DNA of 64,000 bases from Pontiella sulfatireligans (GCF_900890705.1 NZ_CAAHFH010000001.1:3472001-3536000); one strand, 5' to 3'; numbered from the stretch's first letter, positions 37,601 through 46,489 are shown. The notes: a model not told the origin generated them from the letters alone. Made by a program: numbers and translations.

Positions 37601-38899
37601 TCATATGAGCGTAAGCTGTCCTGTTTCTAATTGTGGTGGATGATAGAGGCCCTGCTCTTTGAACCATGCATTGGGCATGGCCATGTGAGCTTGCTGGCAC
37701 GCGGCATTTTTCCAAGAAGCCATTTTGATCCGCTTGAACTCTCCTTTATAACCGAGTTGCCTCAGTCTTCGGTGGAGTTTCGCTGGCTTTTTCCATAGCT
37801 TCATCTGGATCGCGCGCAACCTTCGGCGCAGCCAACTCATCACGTTCTGGAGCACGGTTTTACAGTTCGCGAGCTTAAAGTAGTTCACGAAACCGCGCAG
37901 GATCGGATTAATATCTCGAATCACTTTTTCCAGATTTACCGGCGTATTCCTTCGCGTGGCGAGCTTCAGCTTTGCCTTGAGTCCGTCCACCTTGCCTTCC
38001 TTTATCAGGGTATAGCTTGGGTAGATTACAAAACTCAGGAAGGCAACGCCCTCATCAAGATTCGCAAGATGCGTTTTACGCTGATTAACCGTCAGCTTCA
38101 GCTCCTTTTCAAGAACCTCCGAGGCCACCTTCAGCGCGTGTTCTGCTCCTTTGCGCGAACCCTTGAAAATGAGGATGTCATCGGCATAGCGAACCACCTT
38201 ATGCCCCCGGCTTTTCATCGTCTGATCGAAATCATTCAGATAAATATTGGCAAGCAAAGGGCTGATTACACCCCCTTGCGGACTACCGGTTTCAGTTGGC
38301 GAAAGTTCTCCATACTTCATAACACCGCTCTCTAAAAACATCCGGATCAGCGCAAGGATGCTTCCATCCGTAATACTGCGCTTTACCGCTTTTAGTATCA
38401 GGTCATGATCCAACTGGTCAAAGCACTTACTCAGATCCATGTCGACTACCTGTTCCAACCCACGCTCACGCATCAGATCAATGGCATGTGCCACCGCCTT
38501 TTGCGCACTGCGTTTAGGTCGATACCCATAGCTTCCATCATGAAACTGCGGCTCGAAGATCGGCTCTATAGCCATCTTCAGCACCTGTTGAACCACGCGG
38601 TCACGTACCGTCGGAATGCCGATGAGCCGAATGCCCCCGCCCTCCTTTATCAACTCCACCCGTTTAACAGGGCTCGGCCGATAGGTTTTAGTACGCAACT
38701 CTGTCAGGAGTTCGGCGATTTCCTCTGTCTGGTTCAGCGCAAAGTCTTTGCAGGACTGCCCGTCTACACCGGGAGCTCCATTGCTCGACTTTACCTTTTT
38801 AAACGCCGCATTCAACGCATCCGCGTGAAGCAGGCGATCATATAAACTATACCAAACGCGGGGCTTCACTCCGCCCTCCTGTTGCTTCGATGTATTCAT
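37601..38899 (-). CDS. ltrA: Group II intron reverse transcriptase/maturase
   Basis: 432 residues from the ATG at 38899, which has GAGGAG upstream; a frame to 38926 adds nine residues. Reverse-transcriptase blocks: GAPGVDGQS, GGGIRLIGIPTVRDRVVQQ, SYGYRPKRSAQKAV, DMDLSKCFDQLDHD, GSPQGGVISPLLANIYL and the catalytic RYADDILIF. The C-terminal GIIM maturase domain follows (INPILRGFVNYFKLAN; WLRRRLRAIQMKLWKKP). No HNH endonuclease domain is present, as expected for class C. The protein assists splicing of its host RNA and reverse-transcribes it at new sites. It sits in domain IV of the intron at 37503-39612. All key residues are intact, so the element may be active. Confidence 0.95.
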   Translation of the reverse strand: MNTSKQQEGGVKPRVWYSLYDRLLHADALNAAFKKVKSSNGAPGVDGQSCKDFALNQTEEIAELLTELRTKTYRPSPVKRVELIKEGGGIRLIGIPTVRDRVVQQVLKMAIEPIFEPQFHDGSYGYRPKRSAQKAVAHAIDLMRERGLEQVVDMDLSKCFDQLDHDLILKAVKRSITDGSILALIRMFLESGVMKYGELSPTETGSPQGGVISPLLANIYLNDFDQTMKSRGHKVVRYADDILIFKGSRKGAEHALKVASEVLEKELKLTVNQRKTHLANLDEGVAFLSFVIYPSYTLIKEGKVDGLKAKLKLATRRNTPVNLEKVIRDINPILRGFVNYFKLANCKTVLQNVMSWLRRRLRAIQMKLWKKPAKLHRRLRQLGYKGEFKRIKMASWKNAACQQAHMAMPNAWFKEQGLYHPPQLETGQLTLI

Positions 38900-39613
38900 C
38901 TTCCAGCTCCTCGACTGCCTTCGCATCCTTCCGCCAAGCTCCCCTGCGTGTTATCCGCACCGCGGCAATATACAGCTTCACCATGACGTACTCCGATAAA
39001 GAACAGTTAGCCCCCAGTACCTCTGTTCCCAGATTAACCGGCGACCACTTGCCCGCTCCGACGAGCGGCTTACTTCCTCAGCAATCGATTTCCGTAAACT
39101 CCTACATCTTTCCAATAAACTTTCCCCCTTCGCATTCAGTCGACGCTTTTGGCCATCGACCGCCTCCGCAGATCAGACTACGGATCGTCCCGGTTTTCCC
39201 CTCCACACCCTCACGGGCTTTCATCGGCCGAAACTTCAATACTACTACGGGTTCATCTGCCACCCTGCACGCTTCATCCTCCACCTTGAATCTCTTCTTG
39301 GTATCGAACTATTCCACTTGCGCGGAAATCCATACAGGGCTTCTCCGGTTAATACACCGCTCCCTGTGAATCATCCCATCCTCAATCACAAATGCAGTCT
39401 GTTCGAGAACCGGGCATCGCGCTATTTTACACGCTTACCGCACTGCACCTGCTGAATCAGGTTCGCTTACGCTATGTATCATTCACTTCCTATCGCTTCC
39501 TTTAGACCCAACCGTTACCAGTCACGCCCTTGCGATTCGGATTAACTTCCCCTCGAACGGGGTGTTATCGACCTCTTTCAGTCGATCGGGTTTGACGGCT
39601 TTGCCGGACAAAC

Positions 39614-39636
39614 AAAAAGCCGCCCATTGGACGGCT
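39614..39636 (-). terminator. Intrinsic terminator of the sulfatase at 39720
   Basis: On the minus strand AGCCGTCC-AAT-GGGCGGCT forms an 8-bp stem with one T-G pair, followed by TTTTGTTT. It lies 84 bp after the sulfatase stop. The group II intron begins directly behind its T-tract. Confidence 0.8.
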
Positions 39637-39719
39637 CTAAAACAATTCACGTTGTTTGGCTAAACCACAAACGAGCTGAATCTCCGAAAAGGAACATTCC
39701 AGCGCATCAGGCGGTTTCG

Positions 39720-41267
39720 CTAGAATCCAAGAATCTTCTTGTTCAGCTTGGTTTCGCCAACGGACTTTTCGGGAGCAACCTTCATGATGATGTCGCGCAG
39801 CTCTTTCACGCGTTCCGGATAGAGCGCCGCGAGGTTGTTGGATTCAGTCGGATCTTCGGTCAGGTGGAAGAGCAGGCCGGGCTCCTCAACCGGAGTGCTG
39901 ATCCATACGCCGATGCCGCCGCGCTCGGTAACGCTGCCCGGCGGAACATATTTCCAGTTGCCTTTGCGAATCGCGATCTGGCCGGAGCCTTCCTGAATGA
40001 TGTAGTCGCGGCCGACTTCGGTTTTGCCAAGAAAGGCATCCAGCAAGTCCAGTCCATCCTGCCCGGCTTTCTTCGGAACCTTCTTGCCGATCAACGCGGC
40101 AACGGAAGCGTAGAGGTCAACTTGGCTGACGATGGCGTCGGAGATGCCCGGATTGGATTTGCCCGGCCACGTAACGATGAACGGAACGCGGGTGCCGCCT
40201 TCCCAGCGGCTGTATTTTCCGCCGCGCCACGGACCGGAAGCATCGTGCGTTCCCGTCCGCTCAATGCCTGCTTCCCAGTAGCCGTCGAACAGCACCGGAC
40301 CGTTGTCGGAAGAAACGACGATCAGGGTGTTTTCATACTGTCCGGTTTCCTTCAGCGTTTCAACCAGACGGCCGACGCACCAGTCGAATACGGCAAGGGC
40401 ATCGCCACGCGGGCCAAGACTGGTAGAGCCTTGGAAGCGTTCATGCACCACCCGCGGCACATGGTTTTCGTTCGGAGCAAAGTAAAGGAAGAACGGGTCG
40501 GCCTTATTGGCCTTGATGAAGTCGACCGCCTTGTTCAGATAGGTGTCGGCCATGTCTTCGTCGCGGAAACGGGCGCTGTTTCCACCGCTCATATAGCCGA
40601 TCCGACTGATGCCGTTGACAATGGTTTTGGCATGCTGTTCGTCCGCCTGAAGGCGCAGCAGCTGCGGATGCGAAAGGCCGGTCGGATCGTTGCCGACCAT
40701 TTCCTGATAGTTCACCTGCACCGGATCGGAAGCATCAAGATCAACAATCCGGCCATTCTTGATATAGACGGAAGGAACGCGGTCGGCGGTGGCCGCCATG
40801 TGGAAGGAATATTCGAATCCGACTTCTTTCGGGCCGGGCTTAATCTGCCCGTTCCAGTCCAGCGGTTCGGCCGGCGATCCAAGGCCGAGATGCCACTTTC
40901 CGGAGAGTGCGGTCTTGTATCCGTTGTCTTGCAGGAAAGCAGCGATCGTCGGGCGTGCCGGATCAATAATCAACGGCGCGTTGCCCGGGAGGATCTGCGC
41001 ACTTTTATTGCGGAAAGCATATTCCCCCGTCAGAAGCGAATAGCGCGACGGCGTGCAGGTGGCGGCCGTACAGTAGCCCCCCGTAAAACGAACGCCTTCT
41101 TTGGCCAGCGTGTCGATGTTGCAGGTGTCGACCTCTCCGCCGTAGCAACTGATGTCTCCGTAGCCGATGTCATCACCGTAGATAAAGATAATGTTTGGTT
41201 TTTCAGCCGCAACAACAGCTAGCGCACTCAGCGCCACAACAACAGCAAGCATGTTTTTCTTGTTCAT
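39720..41267 (-). CDS. S1 sulfatase
   Basis: 515 residues: signal peptide 1-21, metal site FIYGDDIGYGDISCYGG, formylglycine site TAATCTPSRYSLLTGEY with C71, ALSGKWHLGLGSP, VVSSDNGPVL. The extended region LNKKILGF ends the protein. It hydrolyses a sulfate ester on a saccharide; the CTPSR-YSLLTG form differs from the other four sulfatases in the window, so a fifth substrate position is likely. It lies 96 bp downstream of the GH110 gene and is probably co-transcribed with it under operator site B. A strong terminator follows and then the group II intron, so the intron does not interrupt expression of this gene. Confidence 0.93.
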   Translation of the reverse strand: MNKKNMLAVVVALSALAVVAAEKPNIIFIYGDDIGYGDISCYGGEVDTCNIDTLAKEGVRFTGGYCTAATCTPSRYSLLTGEYAFRNKSAQILPGNAPLIIDPARPTIAAFLQDNGYKTALSGKWHLGLGSPAEPLDWNGQIKPGPKEVGFEYSFHMAATADRVPSVYIKNGRIVDLDASDPVQVNYQEMVGNDPTGLSHPQLLRLQADEQHAKTIVNGISRIGYMSGGNSARFRDEDMADTYLNKAVDFIKANKADPFFLYFAPNENHVPRVVHERFQGSTSLGPRGDALAVFDWCVGRLVETLKETGQYENTLIVVSSDNGPVLFDGYWEAGIERTGTHDASGPWRGGKYSRWEGGTRVPFIVTWPGKSNPGISDAIVSQVDLYASVAALIGKKVPKKAGQDGLDLLDAFLGKTEVGRDYIIQEGSGQIAIRKGNWKYVPPGSVTERGGIGVWISTPVEEPGLLFHLTEDPTESNNLAALYPERVKELRDIIMKVAPEKSVGETKLNKKILGF

Positions 41268-41363
41268 ATTCCTGTCCTATTTAATGTTAACCAAGGGATG
41301 CACCGAATACACGAAACCCGACTTGAATCCTCCTAATGTATTCTTTGTATGCTGCGGTTTAAA

Positions 41364-43160
41364 TTAAAAACCTTTATTTCCTTCGACCGTCAGCGTCGCT
41401 TTTGTTGCGTCGTCCGCAAGAATGGCCTTCGTATGGGAACCGACGTAGATGTTGTCGATCAGCTGGACATTCCTGCAGTTCTTGAAGTCGAACAGATAGG
41501 CATTGTTCCATTGCGGTTCAAAGGTTTTGGTCTGCTTAATCGTGTTTCCCTTGAAAACGAACCCATCCACCCGGTCCAGCCAAATAATGCGGTTGTCGTA
41601 GGTTTCAATCGTGTTGTCGATGAAACGGATGTTGCGGTCGAAAGGAATGCTTGCGTCAAAGGTTTTTCCCAGACGCGGCGTGACGTACATCACCGAATGC
41701 TCCATCCCGCTCGACGCACAGTCCTTGAAACGGTTATTTTTGATCAGCACATCCTCGACGTTGCCAGACTCAAACCAGTAGTAGGTTTCGCCACGAAGAA
41801 AAACGGCCGACATGTGGGAGGAAAAGTCGTTGTTTTCAATCACAACAGGAAGTGGCGTTTTAATCACCACATTGCGGGCACGGTGCTTTTCAAAATGGTT
41901 GCCGCGCATGGTAAACGTAGGATTCCAGGTCTTGTTTTCCAGTACATCCCCTGCTTTCAAATTGCTGGGGATGGGCTTCTTGAGGGTCAGCTCAATGAAA
42001 CGGTCGTTGATTACCTTAACCGCCGTGACCTTATTCACGGCCCCGCGGGTCGGGTCGGGCTGATGGATGAACCAGATTTTATCCCCCACTCCGGCAAACT
42101 CGAAACCGAGCTGCTGGAAATGGACCAGCTTAACGCGGACGGTCTTTTCGTCGAGAACCTTGTCCACTTCCACATAGGTTCCATGCACGTTGGTGCTGTC
42201 GTCGAGCATGCCCTTGAACCGGCAGTTTTCAACCACGACATCGCCCTTGCAGTTTGCAAAGTGCGTGCCGTCGGCAATGACCGAAACCACACGGTCGGAG
42301 CCCTCGCGGACATAGATGCCGCTGTTGGCAATGGTGCCCGTATCGCAACGCTCCAGCAGGAAGCCCATGCCCAGCGCGTGATGAATCACCACGCCGTCGA
42401 ACAGAATGTTGCTCGACGATTTGCAGTGGAACGCCGGCGCATAGCGGTTCTTTTTGCCCTTGGAGTTCAGGATGGTTCCAACCTTTGGATAATGTTTAAG
42501 CTTTTCGTAGAACCGTAGAATGCCGTCCTTGCGCTTTTCAACCTTGGTCGGTTCGCTGGTGAAGTCCCAGGCCCCGTACGCAATGTTCTTGGTGGCTGGA
42601 TCAAATGCGAGCGTGCTGCCAACCTTGGCATACGAGGCACCGTCAACATCAGGAAAGATCAGTTGGTCCTTTTGAACCTTCCAGGAATAACCTTTTGTGA
42701 ACGGCTTAACATCGCGCCAGCCCTCCTCCTCGTTCACGGCCACGACTTCGGCCTGAAAGCAGAACGGAATATCCCAATCGATGGTCAGGTTCTTTGTGGT
42801 CACCTTCCCGCAGTTTTCAAAAAGGAACGGCATCATCTGCCCGTGAAAAAGAAGTTCAGCCCCGTTGCCCTCTATTTCCACCGACTCAAAACCATCGAAC
42901 AAGAACGCGATCTTTTTCAGGCCGTTGTCGTGATTGGTGATGAAGCAGTATTTTTCCGAAGCATAGTCAGGCCGGAAAAAATAAGTTCCCTTGGAAAGCA
43001 CCAGCTTTATATCCGGCTCGGAAACGCCTTCCAGCGCCGCGCGGACCACCGGCGTCATATCGCCGGCCTCCGGCTTGATCTCGATAACCTGCCGCGCTTC
43101 GGCCCCCAGACCTGCCAACAGCATGAGTCCTACCATTAAACCTGAAGTTTTCTTATTCAT
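41364..43160 (-). CDS. GH110 alpha-1,3-galactosidase
   Basis: 598 residues: signal peptide 1-22, then a right-handed beta-helix. The GH110 signature is clear: IADGTHFANCKGDVVVENC followed by MLDDSTNVHGTYV. D297, D320 and D321 have the spacing (23 and 24 residues) I recall for the three catalytic aspartates of characterised GH110 enzymes. The family inverts at terminal alpha-1,3-linked galactose; some members act on galactobiose from lambda-type carrageenan. This is the most specific substrate clue in the window, pointing to alpha-1,3-galactosyl units of a carrageenan-like galactan. The ATG at 43160 follows GGGGAGAG, and operator site B lies 102 bp upstream. The sulfatase at 39720 follows. Confidence 0.85.
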   Translation of the reverse strand: MNKKTSGLMVGLMLLAGLGAEARQVIEIKPEAGDMTPVVRAALEGVSEPDIKLVLSKGTYFFRPDYASEKYCFITNHDNGLKKIAFLFDGFESVEIEGNGAELLFHGQMMPFLFENCGKVTTKNLTIDWDIPFCFQAEVVAVNEEEGWRDVKPFTKGYSWKVQKDQLIFPDVDGASYAKVGSTLAFDPATKNIAYGAWDFTSEPTKVEKRKDGILRFYEKLKHYPKVGTILNSKGKKNRYAPAFHCKSSSNILFDGVVIHHALGMGFLLERCDTGTIANSGIYVREGSDRVVSVIADGTHFANCKGDVVVENCRFKGMLDDSTNVHGTYVEVDKVLDEKTVRVKLVHFQQLGFEFAGVGDKIWFIHQPDPTRGAVNKVTAVKVINDRFIELTLKKPIPSNLKAGDVLENKTWNPTFTMRGNHFEKHRARNVVIKTPLPVVIENNDFSSHMSAVFLRGETYYWFESGNVEDVLIKNNRFKDCASSGMEHSVMYVTPRLGKTFDASIPFDRNIRFIDNTIETYDNRIIWLDRVDGFVFKGNTIKQTKTFEPQWNNAYLFDFKNCRNVQLIDNIYVGSHTKAILADDATKATLTVEGNKGF

Positions 43161-43261
43161 AGTCTCTCCCCAATGAAAATTTTATTTTCGGTCGGCAACA
43201 CCCCAACCGGTATTGAAGCCGATTAATATACTCCTACAGCTCAAGAACGAAACCCATCAAT

Positions 43262-43278
43262 GCGCAAAGAATATACGT
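43262..43278. promoter_or_regulatory. Putative operator, site B of the 17-bp palindrome family
   Basis: GCGCAAAGAATATACGT fits NCGYAA-N4-TRTACGN, 102 bp upstream of the GH110 start. Directly next to it (43276-43296) ACGTAATTGCGCC and CATATACGCC repeat the half-sites, so this promoter may hold two overlapping sites. Confidence 0.6.
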
Positions 43279-43361
43279 AATTGCGCCATATACGCCAAGG
43301 CGATTGCCCGAAGAAGGGGCCAGGCAGAACAATTAGCGGGAAGGATAATTCCACCGAAAAA

Positions 43362-44045
43362 TCAGGCAGGAACCTGCAATGCGTTCCAGCCGATAGGCAG
43401 CAAGTTCATGTCCAGCCGTACGCCCCATGAGCAGATGACGGCTAGAATCATGTTGAACGGCCCAAAGGGAATAATGAAATCATATCCGTGTACGCCTGCA
43501 AAATCACTGCGACACACGCGCACCGGCTCCTCAATGATTTCAATCTCTATGTGGTTGCCGACCTGTAAAAGTTGATCATCGCAAACTCCGAGGGCCTGCA
43601 GGAGCTTCCTTGAGTCAGGCCCCATCACGGCCATTCGGGCAACGCGGTCAGTCTCGTCGGTCACCGAGACATCAACCGAATGAAGCCGACTCACCACCGT
43701 CTGGACTAAAATGCGGAGAAGCCCGATCCATAACTGGTCGGTTCCTGCATATAGATCTATCGGTTCGTCCGACAGGGCTTCGATCCACACACCGCATACA
43801 CCGCCCCCCGGGGGCAGATCGACGGGGACTCCCTCAATAACTTGCAACACATCTTTCCCGCCCAAGGCAATCCAGCCTTGGTCGCCTCGGTCGGGCAGAC
43901 CGGCTCCGAGGGTGATCGCTTCCATCTCATCCTCGAACGGCGACATATGGCGTGCAAGGAATACATCGCTAAACGCCACGTGATGTTTAGGATCAAAAAC
44001 CTTGCCCGGGACCGTGGAGGCTACAAACGGACTTGGCTTAATCAT
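43362..44045 (-). CDS. GcvT/SoxG-like folate-binding protein, probably C-terminally truncated
   Basis: 227 residues from the ATG at 44045, which has a strong AAGGAGG site; the frame continues to 44090 but without one. The pattern follows the folate-binding aminomethyltransferase fold: KPSPF near the start, GLPDRGDQGWIALGGKDVLQ, RVARMAVMGPDSRKLLQALG, and RSDFAGVHGYDFIIPFG, which replaces the usual RTGYTGEDGYEI. Normal GcvT proteins have about 360 residues; this one stops at the IGWNALQ segment, before the final barrel. It may be a SoxG-type short subunit or a truncated gene. It is the last gene of the TetR-adjacent operon. Function unknown; methyl or formaldehyde transfer to folate is the family role. 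Confidence 0.55.
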   Translation of the reverse strand: MIKPSPFVASTVPGKVFDPKHHVAFSDVFLARHMSPFEDEMEAITLGAGLPDRGDQGWIALGGKDVLQVIEGVPVDLPPGGGVCGVWIEALSDEPIDLYAGTDQLWIGLLRILVQTVVSRLHSVDVSVTDETDRVARMAVMGPDSRKLLQALGVCDDQLLQVGNHIEIEIIEEPVRVCRSDFAGVHGYDFIIPFGPFNMILAVICSWGVRLDMNLLPIGWNALQVPA

Positions 44046-44112
44046 TTGCTTTGCCTCCTTGGCTTCATGGGCATCTCCCTTTGTCATCAATCCTTTTGGC
44101 GATGTATGCTAA

Positions 44113-44850
44113 TTACTCTGAGAAGTCCGCCATTACAATGTTATCCGAAAAGCTTTGGTAGGCGGTTTCAAATTGCTTGGCCATTTCATCCGGGAAGAGG
44201 TGAAAGTCGCCGGCAGCCAATGCTTCCACAATGCCTTCAGAAACCGTTGTCGTTGAAGCGCCGTCATCAAAGCCGGCTTCCGTCCCCATATCGGTGGCAA
44301 TCGGGCCGGGGTGAACACTGAGCATGGCGACCCCTTTGTCTTTGAGCTCCCATCGAATCCCCTGCGTCAGGGAATAGGAGGCCGCCTTGGATGCCGAGTA
44401 CGTCGAGAGGTCCGCGAAGTTTTTAATGGAGGCCACGGAATTCAACTGAACAAGGGCTCCCTGATTCTTTACCAAGATATCGGCGAATGCATTGGCGACG
44501 CGCAGCAGACCGAATACATTCACATCCAGCTCTTTGGTCAGTGCGGCTTCGGCATCTTCTCCGAACGGCGACGACTGGAAAAGTACGCCGGCGTTATTGA
44601 CCACGATATCGACATCCTGCGCCTGTTCGGCCAAACGCTTAATAGAATCTGCATCGGATACGTCGGCCTGAGTGGTAACAACTTTATCACCAAACTGCTC
44701 TTCCAACGCTTTTGTCGATTCGGGATTACGGACCGCCAGGTAGACTTTTTTGGCGCCGTGGTTGATGAACGATTCCACGATCGCTTTGCCGATGCCGCGG
44801 TTTGCGCCGGTAACCAGCGCCACTTTGTTTTCTATTGAAATGCTCTCGAT
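44113..44850 (-). CDS. Short-chain dehydrogenase/reductase (SDR)
   Basis: About 245 residues of classical SDR: nucleotide-binding VALVTGANRGIGKA near the start, NNAGVL, LNSVAS, and the active-site STYSASKAA (Tyr and Lys), then HPGPIATDMG. It oxidises or reduces an alcohol/carbonyl with NAD(P). The start is odd: a good AAAGGA site is followed after 5 nt by ATC (44848-44850) where ATG is expected, and the first in-frame alternatives would either remove the first strand or extend into the upstream gene. Either a rare ATC/ATT start is used, or a point mutation has weakened the gene. It lies in the operon controlled from 47070-47263. Confidence 0.85.
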   Translation of the reverse strand: MESISIENKVALVTGANRGIGKAIVESFINHGAKKVYLAVRNPESTKALEEQFGDKVVTTQADVSDADSIKRLAEQAQDVDIVVNNAGVLFQSSPFGEDAEAALTKELDVNVFGLLRVANAFADILVKNQGALVQLNSVASIKNFADLSTYSASKAASYSLTQGIRWELKDKGVAMLSVHPGPIATDMGTEAGFDDGASTTTVSEGIVEALAAGDFHLFPDEMAKQFETAYQSFSDNIVMADFSE

Positions 44851-44887
44851 TTTATTCCTTTCGCTTGGGTTTTTATGCCAGTTGATC

Positions 44888-45640
44888 TTACTTCTTGAGC
44901 GCCTGAAGGGCCCCAACAACATCCGCCGGCTCGGCGCGGTTGCGATAATCAGCATCTAAAAAGGCATAGATAATTTTCCCTTCTTCGTTGATGACATACG
45001 TTGCTGCGAGCGGCAGTTCATTCGAACTGTTTCCGTTGTTGGCCGACAACGAAAATTTATCTTCATAGATGGAAGCAACGCCATCCGTGAGCTTGTAAAC
45101 GATGCCATAGTCCCGCGCGACGTTGTTGTTGAGATCGCTGAGGACTTCAAACTCCAGTTCCGTTTTTTCAGCAGTCGACATAGATTGATCGGGAAGTTCG
45201 GGCGTGAGCGCGATCAGCGTTGCGCCCTGTGCTTTAAAGTTCGGCAATTCCTTCTGCATCGCCCGCAAGGCCAGATTGCAATAGGGACACCAACCGCCGC
45301 GGTACCAGGTCAGAATCACAGGCCCTTTCTTTAGGGAGTCACTTAAACGGACCGTTTCGCCGGCGGCATTGGTCAGTTCAAAACCGGGAGCCCTATCGCC
45401 TACCTGTTTTGCCTGCTGCACAACTCCACTATCTACGACCGCCTGAATCCCTTCGGCATAGGTTTTTTTTACAGGGCCCGAGGCTTTTGCACCAAAGGCA
45501 TTCTTCCGGCTATCCAATTGCGCCTTGAGACTTGAGTCTGCATTTTCGATGGTCATTTCTGATTCTCTTGTTTGTTTCGAGCAGGAAACCACCAGTGTGG
45601 CTACGGCGAGCATGGCTCCCGCAATTTTTAATGTTTTCAT
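44888..45640 (-). CDS. Peroxiredoxin-like (AhpC/TSA) lipoprotein
   Basis: 250 residues from the ATG at 45640, which has AAGGAG upstream; a frame to 45754 is only upstream sequence. The N-terminus is a lipoprotein signal with TLVVSC. The thioredoxin-fold domain has FELTNAAGETVRLSD, TWYRGGWCPYCNLALRAMQ with a CxxC pair, and ALTPELPDQS. It probably reduces peroxides or acts as a thiol reductase at the membrane. It is related to AhpC/TSA-domain proteins rather than typical Prx, because the Cys pair is CPYC. It belongs to the same operon as the CMD, DoxX-like and SDR genes, suggesting defence against oxidative or electrophile stress. Confidence 0.85.
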   Translation of the reverse strand: MKTLKIAGAMLAVATLVVSCSKQTRESEMTIENADSSLKAQLDSRKNAFGAKASGPVKKTYAEGIQAVVDSGVVQQAKQVGDRAPGFELTNAAGETVRLSDSLKKGPVILTWYRGGWCPYCNLALRAMQKELPNFKAQGATLIALTPELPDQSMSTAEKTELEFEVLSDLNNNVARDYGIVYKLTDGVASIYEDKFSLSANNGNSSNELPLAATYVINEEGKIIYAFLDADYRNRAEPADVVGALQALKK

Positions 45641-45771
45641 GTTGTTCTCCTTTTTTATGAGAGTTAATGGAGGCTTGGGTACGGGCTGACGTTCAATATT
45701 AGCTTTATTTATCCCTAAAATGAATGTAGATAGGCCGCCCCATTTCGCAGTCAAATGGATCCCCCTTTGTG

Positions 45772-46233
45772 TTATCTGTCACCCTGCCCTTTATCGAAAA
45801 ACGCGTTCAATATGCTCTTATGACAAGAAGCTATGTTAGTCAGTGAAATGCAAATAATTCCAATTGCAATATAAACGAGCATCCACTTGGTGCTTGATCT
45901 CAAGAAAAACTCGGAAAGAAGGGCGCCAGTCATTGCGCCTATCGAATACAAGTTGTTAATAGTAAATATCCTAGTTCTTTTTCGATTGTCACCCTTCTTC
46001 AATAAAACAATCAGACAGTTAATAAAAAACGAGAGTGATGCAATGCCAATGATAAATCCGGTTGATATTCTGAAAGCGGTGGGATCTAAGCCAAGGGGCT
46101 TTGCCATATCTTCAAATGCGGCAACCGAAATCGGCCAGGCAGCAAGCTTTGACACCGTAAATCTCATCAAAATTAATCCAGCAAATAAATTAAGTAACGC
46201 GAGCAGGGCTCTGGCGATGTGTACTGTTTTCAT
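45772..46233 (-). CDS. DoxX-like small membrane protein
   Basis: 153 residues with four membrane helices: LLALLNLFAGLILMRFTVSK, STGFIIGIASLSFFINCLIV, SIGAMTGALLSEFF and MLVYIAIGIICISLT. The segment RFTVSKLAAWPISVAAFEDM before a predicted helix resembles DoxX/DoxD-like proteins, which are often near oxidoreductases and stress genes. No catalytic residues are evident. It has GGAGAG before the ATG at 46233. The gene is AT-richer in appearance than its neighbours, as if from another source; this is an impression, not a measurement. Confidence 0.6.
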   Translation of the reverse strand: MKTVHIARALLALLNLFAGLILMRFTVSKLAAWPISVAAFEDMAKPLGLDPTAFRISTGFIIGIASLSFFINCLIVLLKKGDNRKRTRIFTINNLYSIGAMTGALLSEFFLRSSTKWMLVYIAIGIICISLTNIASCHKSILNAFFDKGQGDR

Positions 46234-46315
46234 GGTGCTCTCCTGTTCATGTGAAATAGTGAAGACTCCGGCCGTATCCTGCCGTTTATTATTATTAAGG
46301 TGTTTTATGATAGGT

Positions 46316-46489
46316 TCACTTTGGAGTATCAGCGCAGTGCTTTCGCCAGCGGGCAGGTGGCCTCGTCGAAAACCACAGCGTCAGAAGACCCTCCCGCCCG
46401 CCGAGTGCTTTTCCCGCCGACACTTTAAGCGGCGCAAGATCGAGCAGCGTTTCGTTGACGTCAAAAATGATCACCTTCGGCTTCGGCAT
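46316..46489 (-). pseudogene. Haloacid dehalogenase type II, N-terminal fragment
   Basis: 57 residues from the ATG at 46489. KVIIFDVNETLLDLAPLK is the first HAD motif (DxN/DxT) of 2-haloacid dehalogenases, followed by ALGGREGLLTLWFST. Then the frame turns into RPPARWRKHCADTPK and stops; the cap and the remaining HAD motifs are absent. Family members have about 220 residues. A large deletion has removed most of the gene. It sits 16 bp after the CMD gene and was part of the same operon. Confidence 0.7.

Larger units (their letters stand above)
37503..39612 (-). mobile_element. Group II intron, probably class C, inserted behind a terminator
   Basis: The element runs on the minus strand from just after the terminator at 39614-39636 to TACTCGAT at 37503-37510. 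It contains, in order, about 700 nt of RNA domains I-IV without a gene (38900-39612), a reverse transcriptase/maturase ORF (37601-38899), domain V (37552-37583) and domain VI (about 37511-37550). The total of about 2.1 kb is normal. Class C introns are known to insert downstream of intrinsic terminators, and this one follows a stem plus T-tract with no gap. The 3' end is fairly certain. The exact 5' end is not, since the GUGYG start was not recognised; it is near 39609-39613. Confidence 0.8.

Noticed and set aside
38890..39369. 159-codon plus-strand frame within the group II intron
   Set aside because: Antisense to the intron's 5' RNA domains; no protein family character.
37280..39720. CRISPR or tRNA-like structure
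   Set aside because: The strong hairpins here are explained by intron domains V and VI and an intrinsic terminator; no regularly spaced repeats or tRNA arms were seen anywhere in the window.
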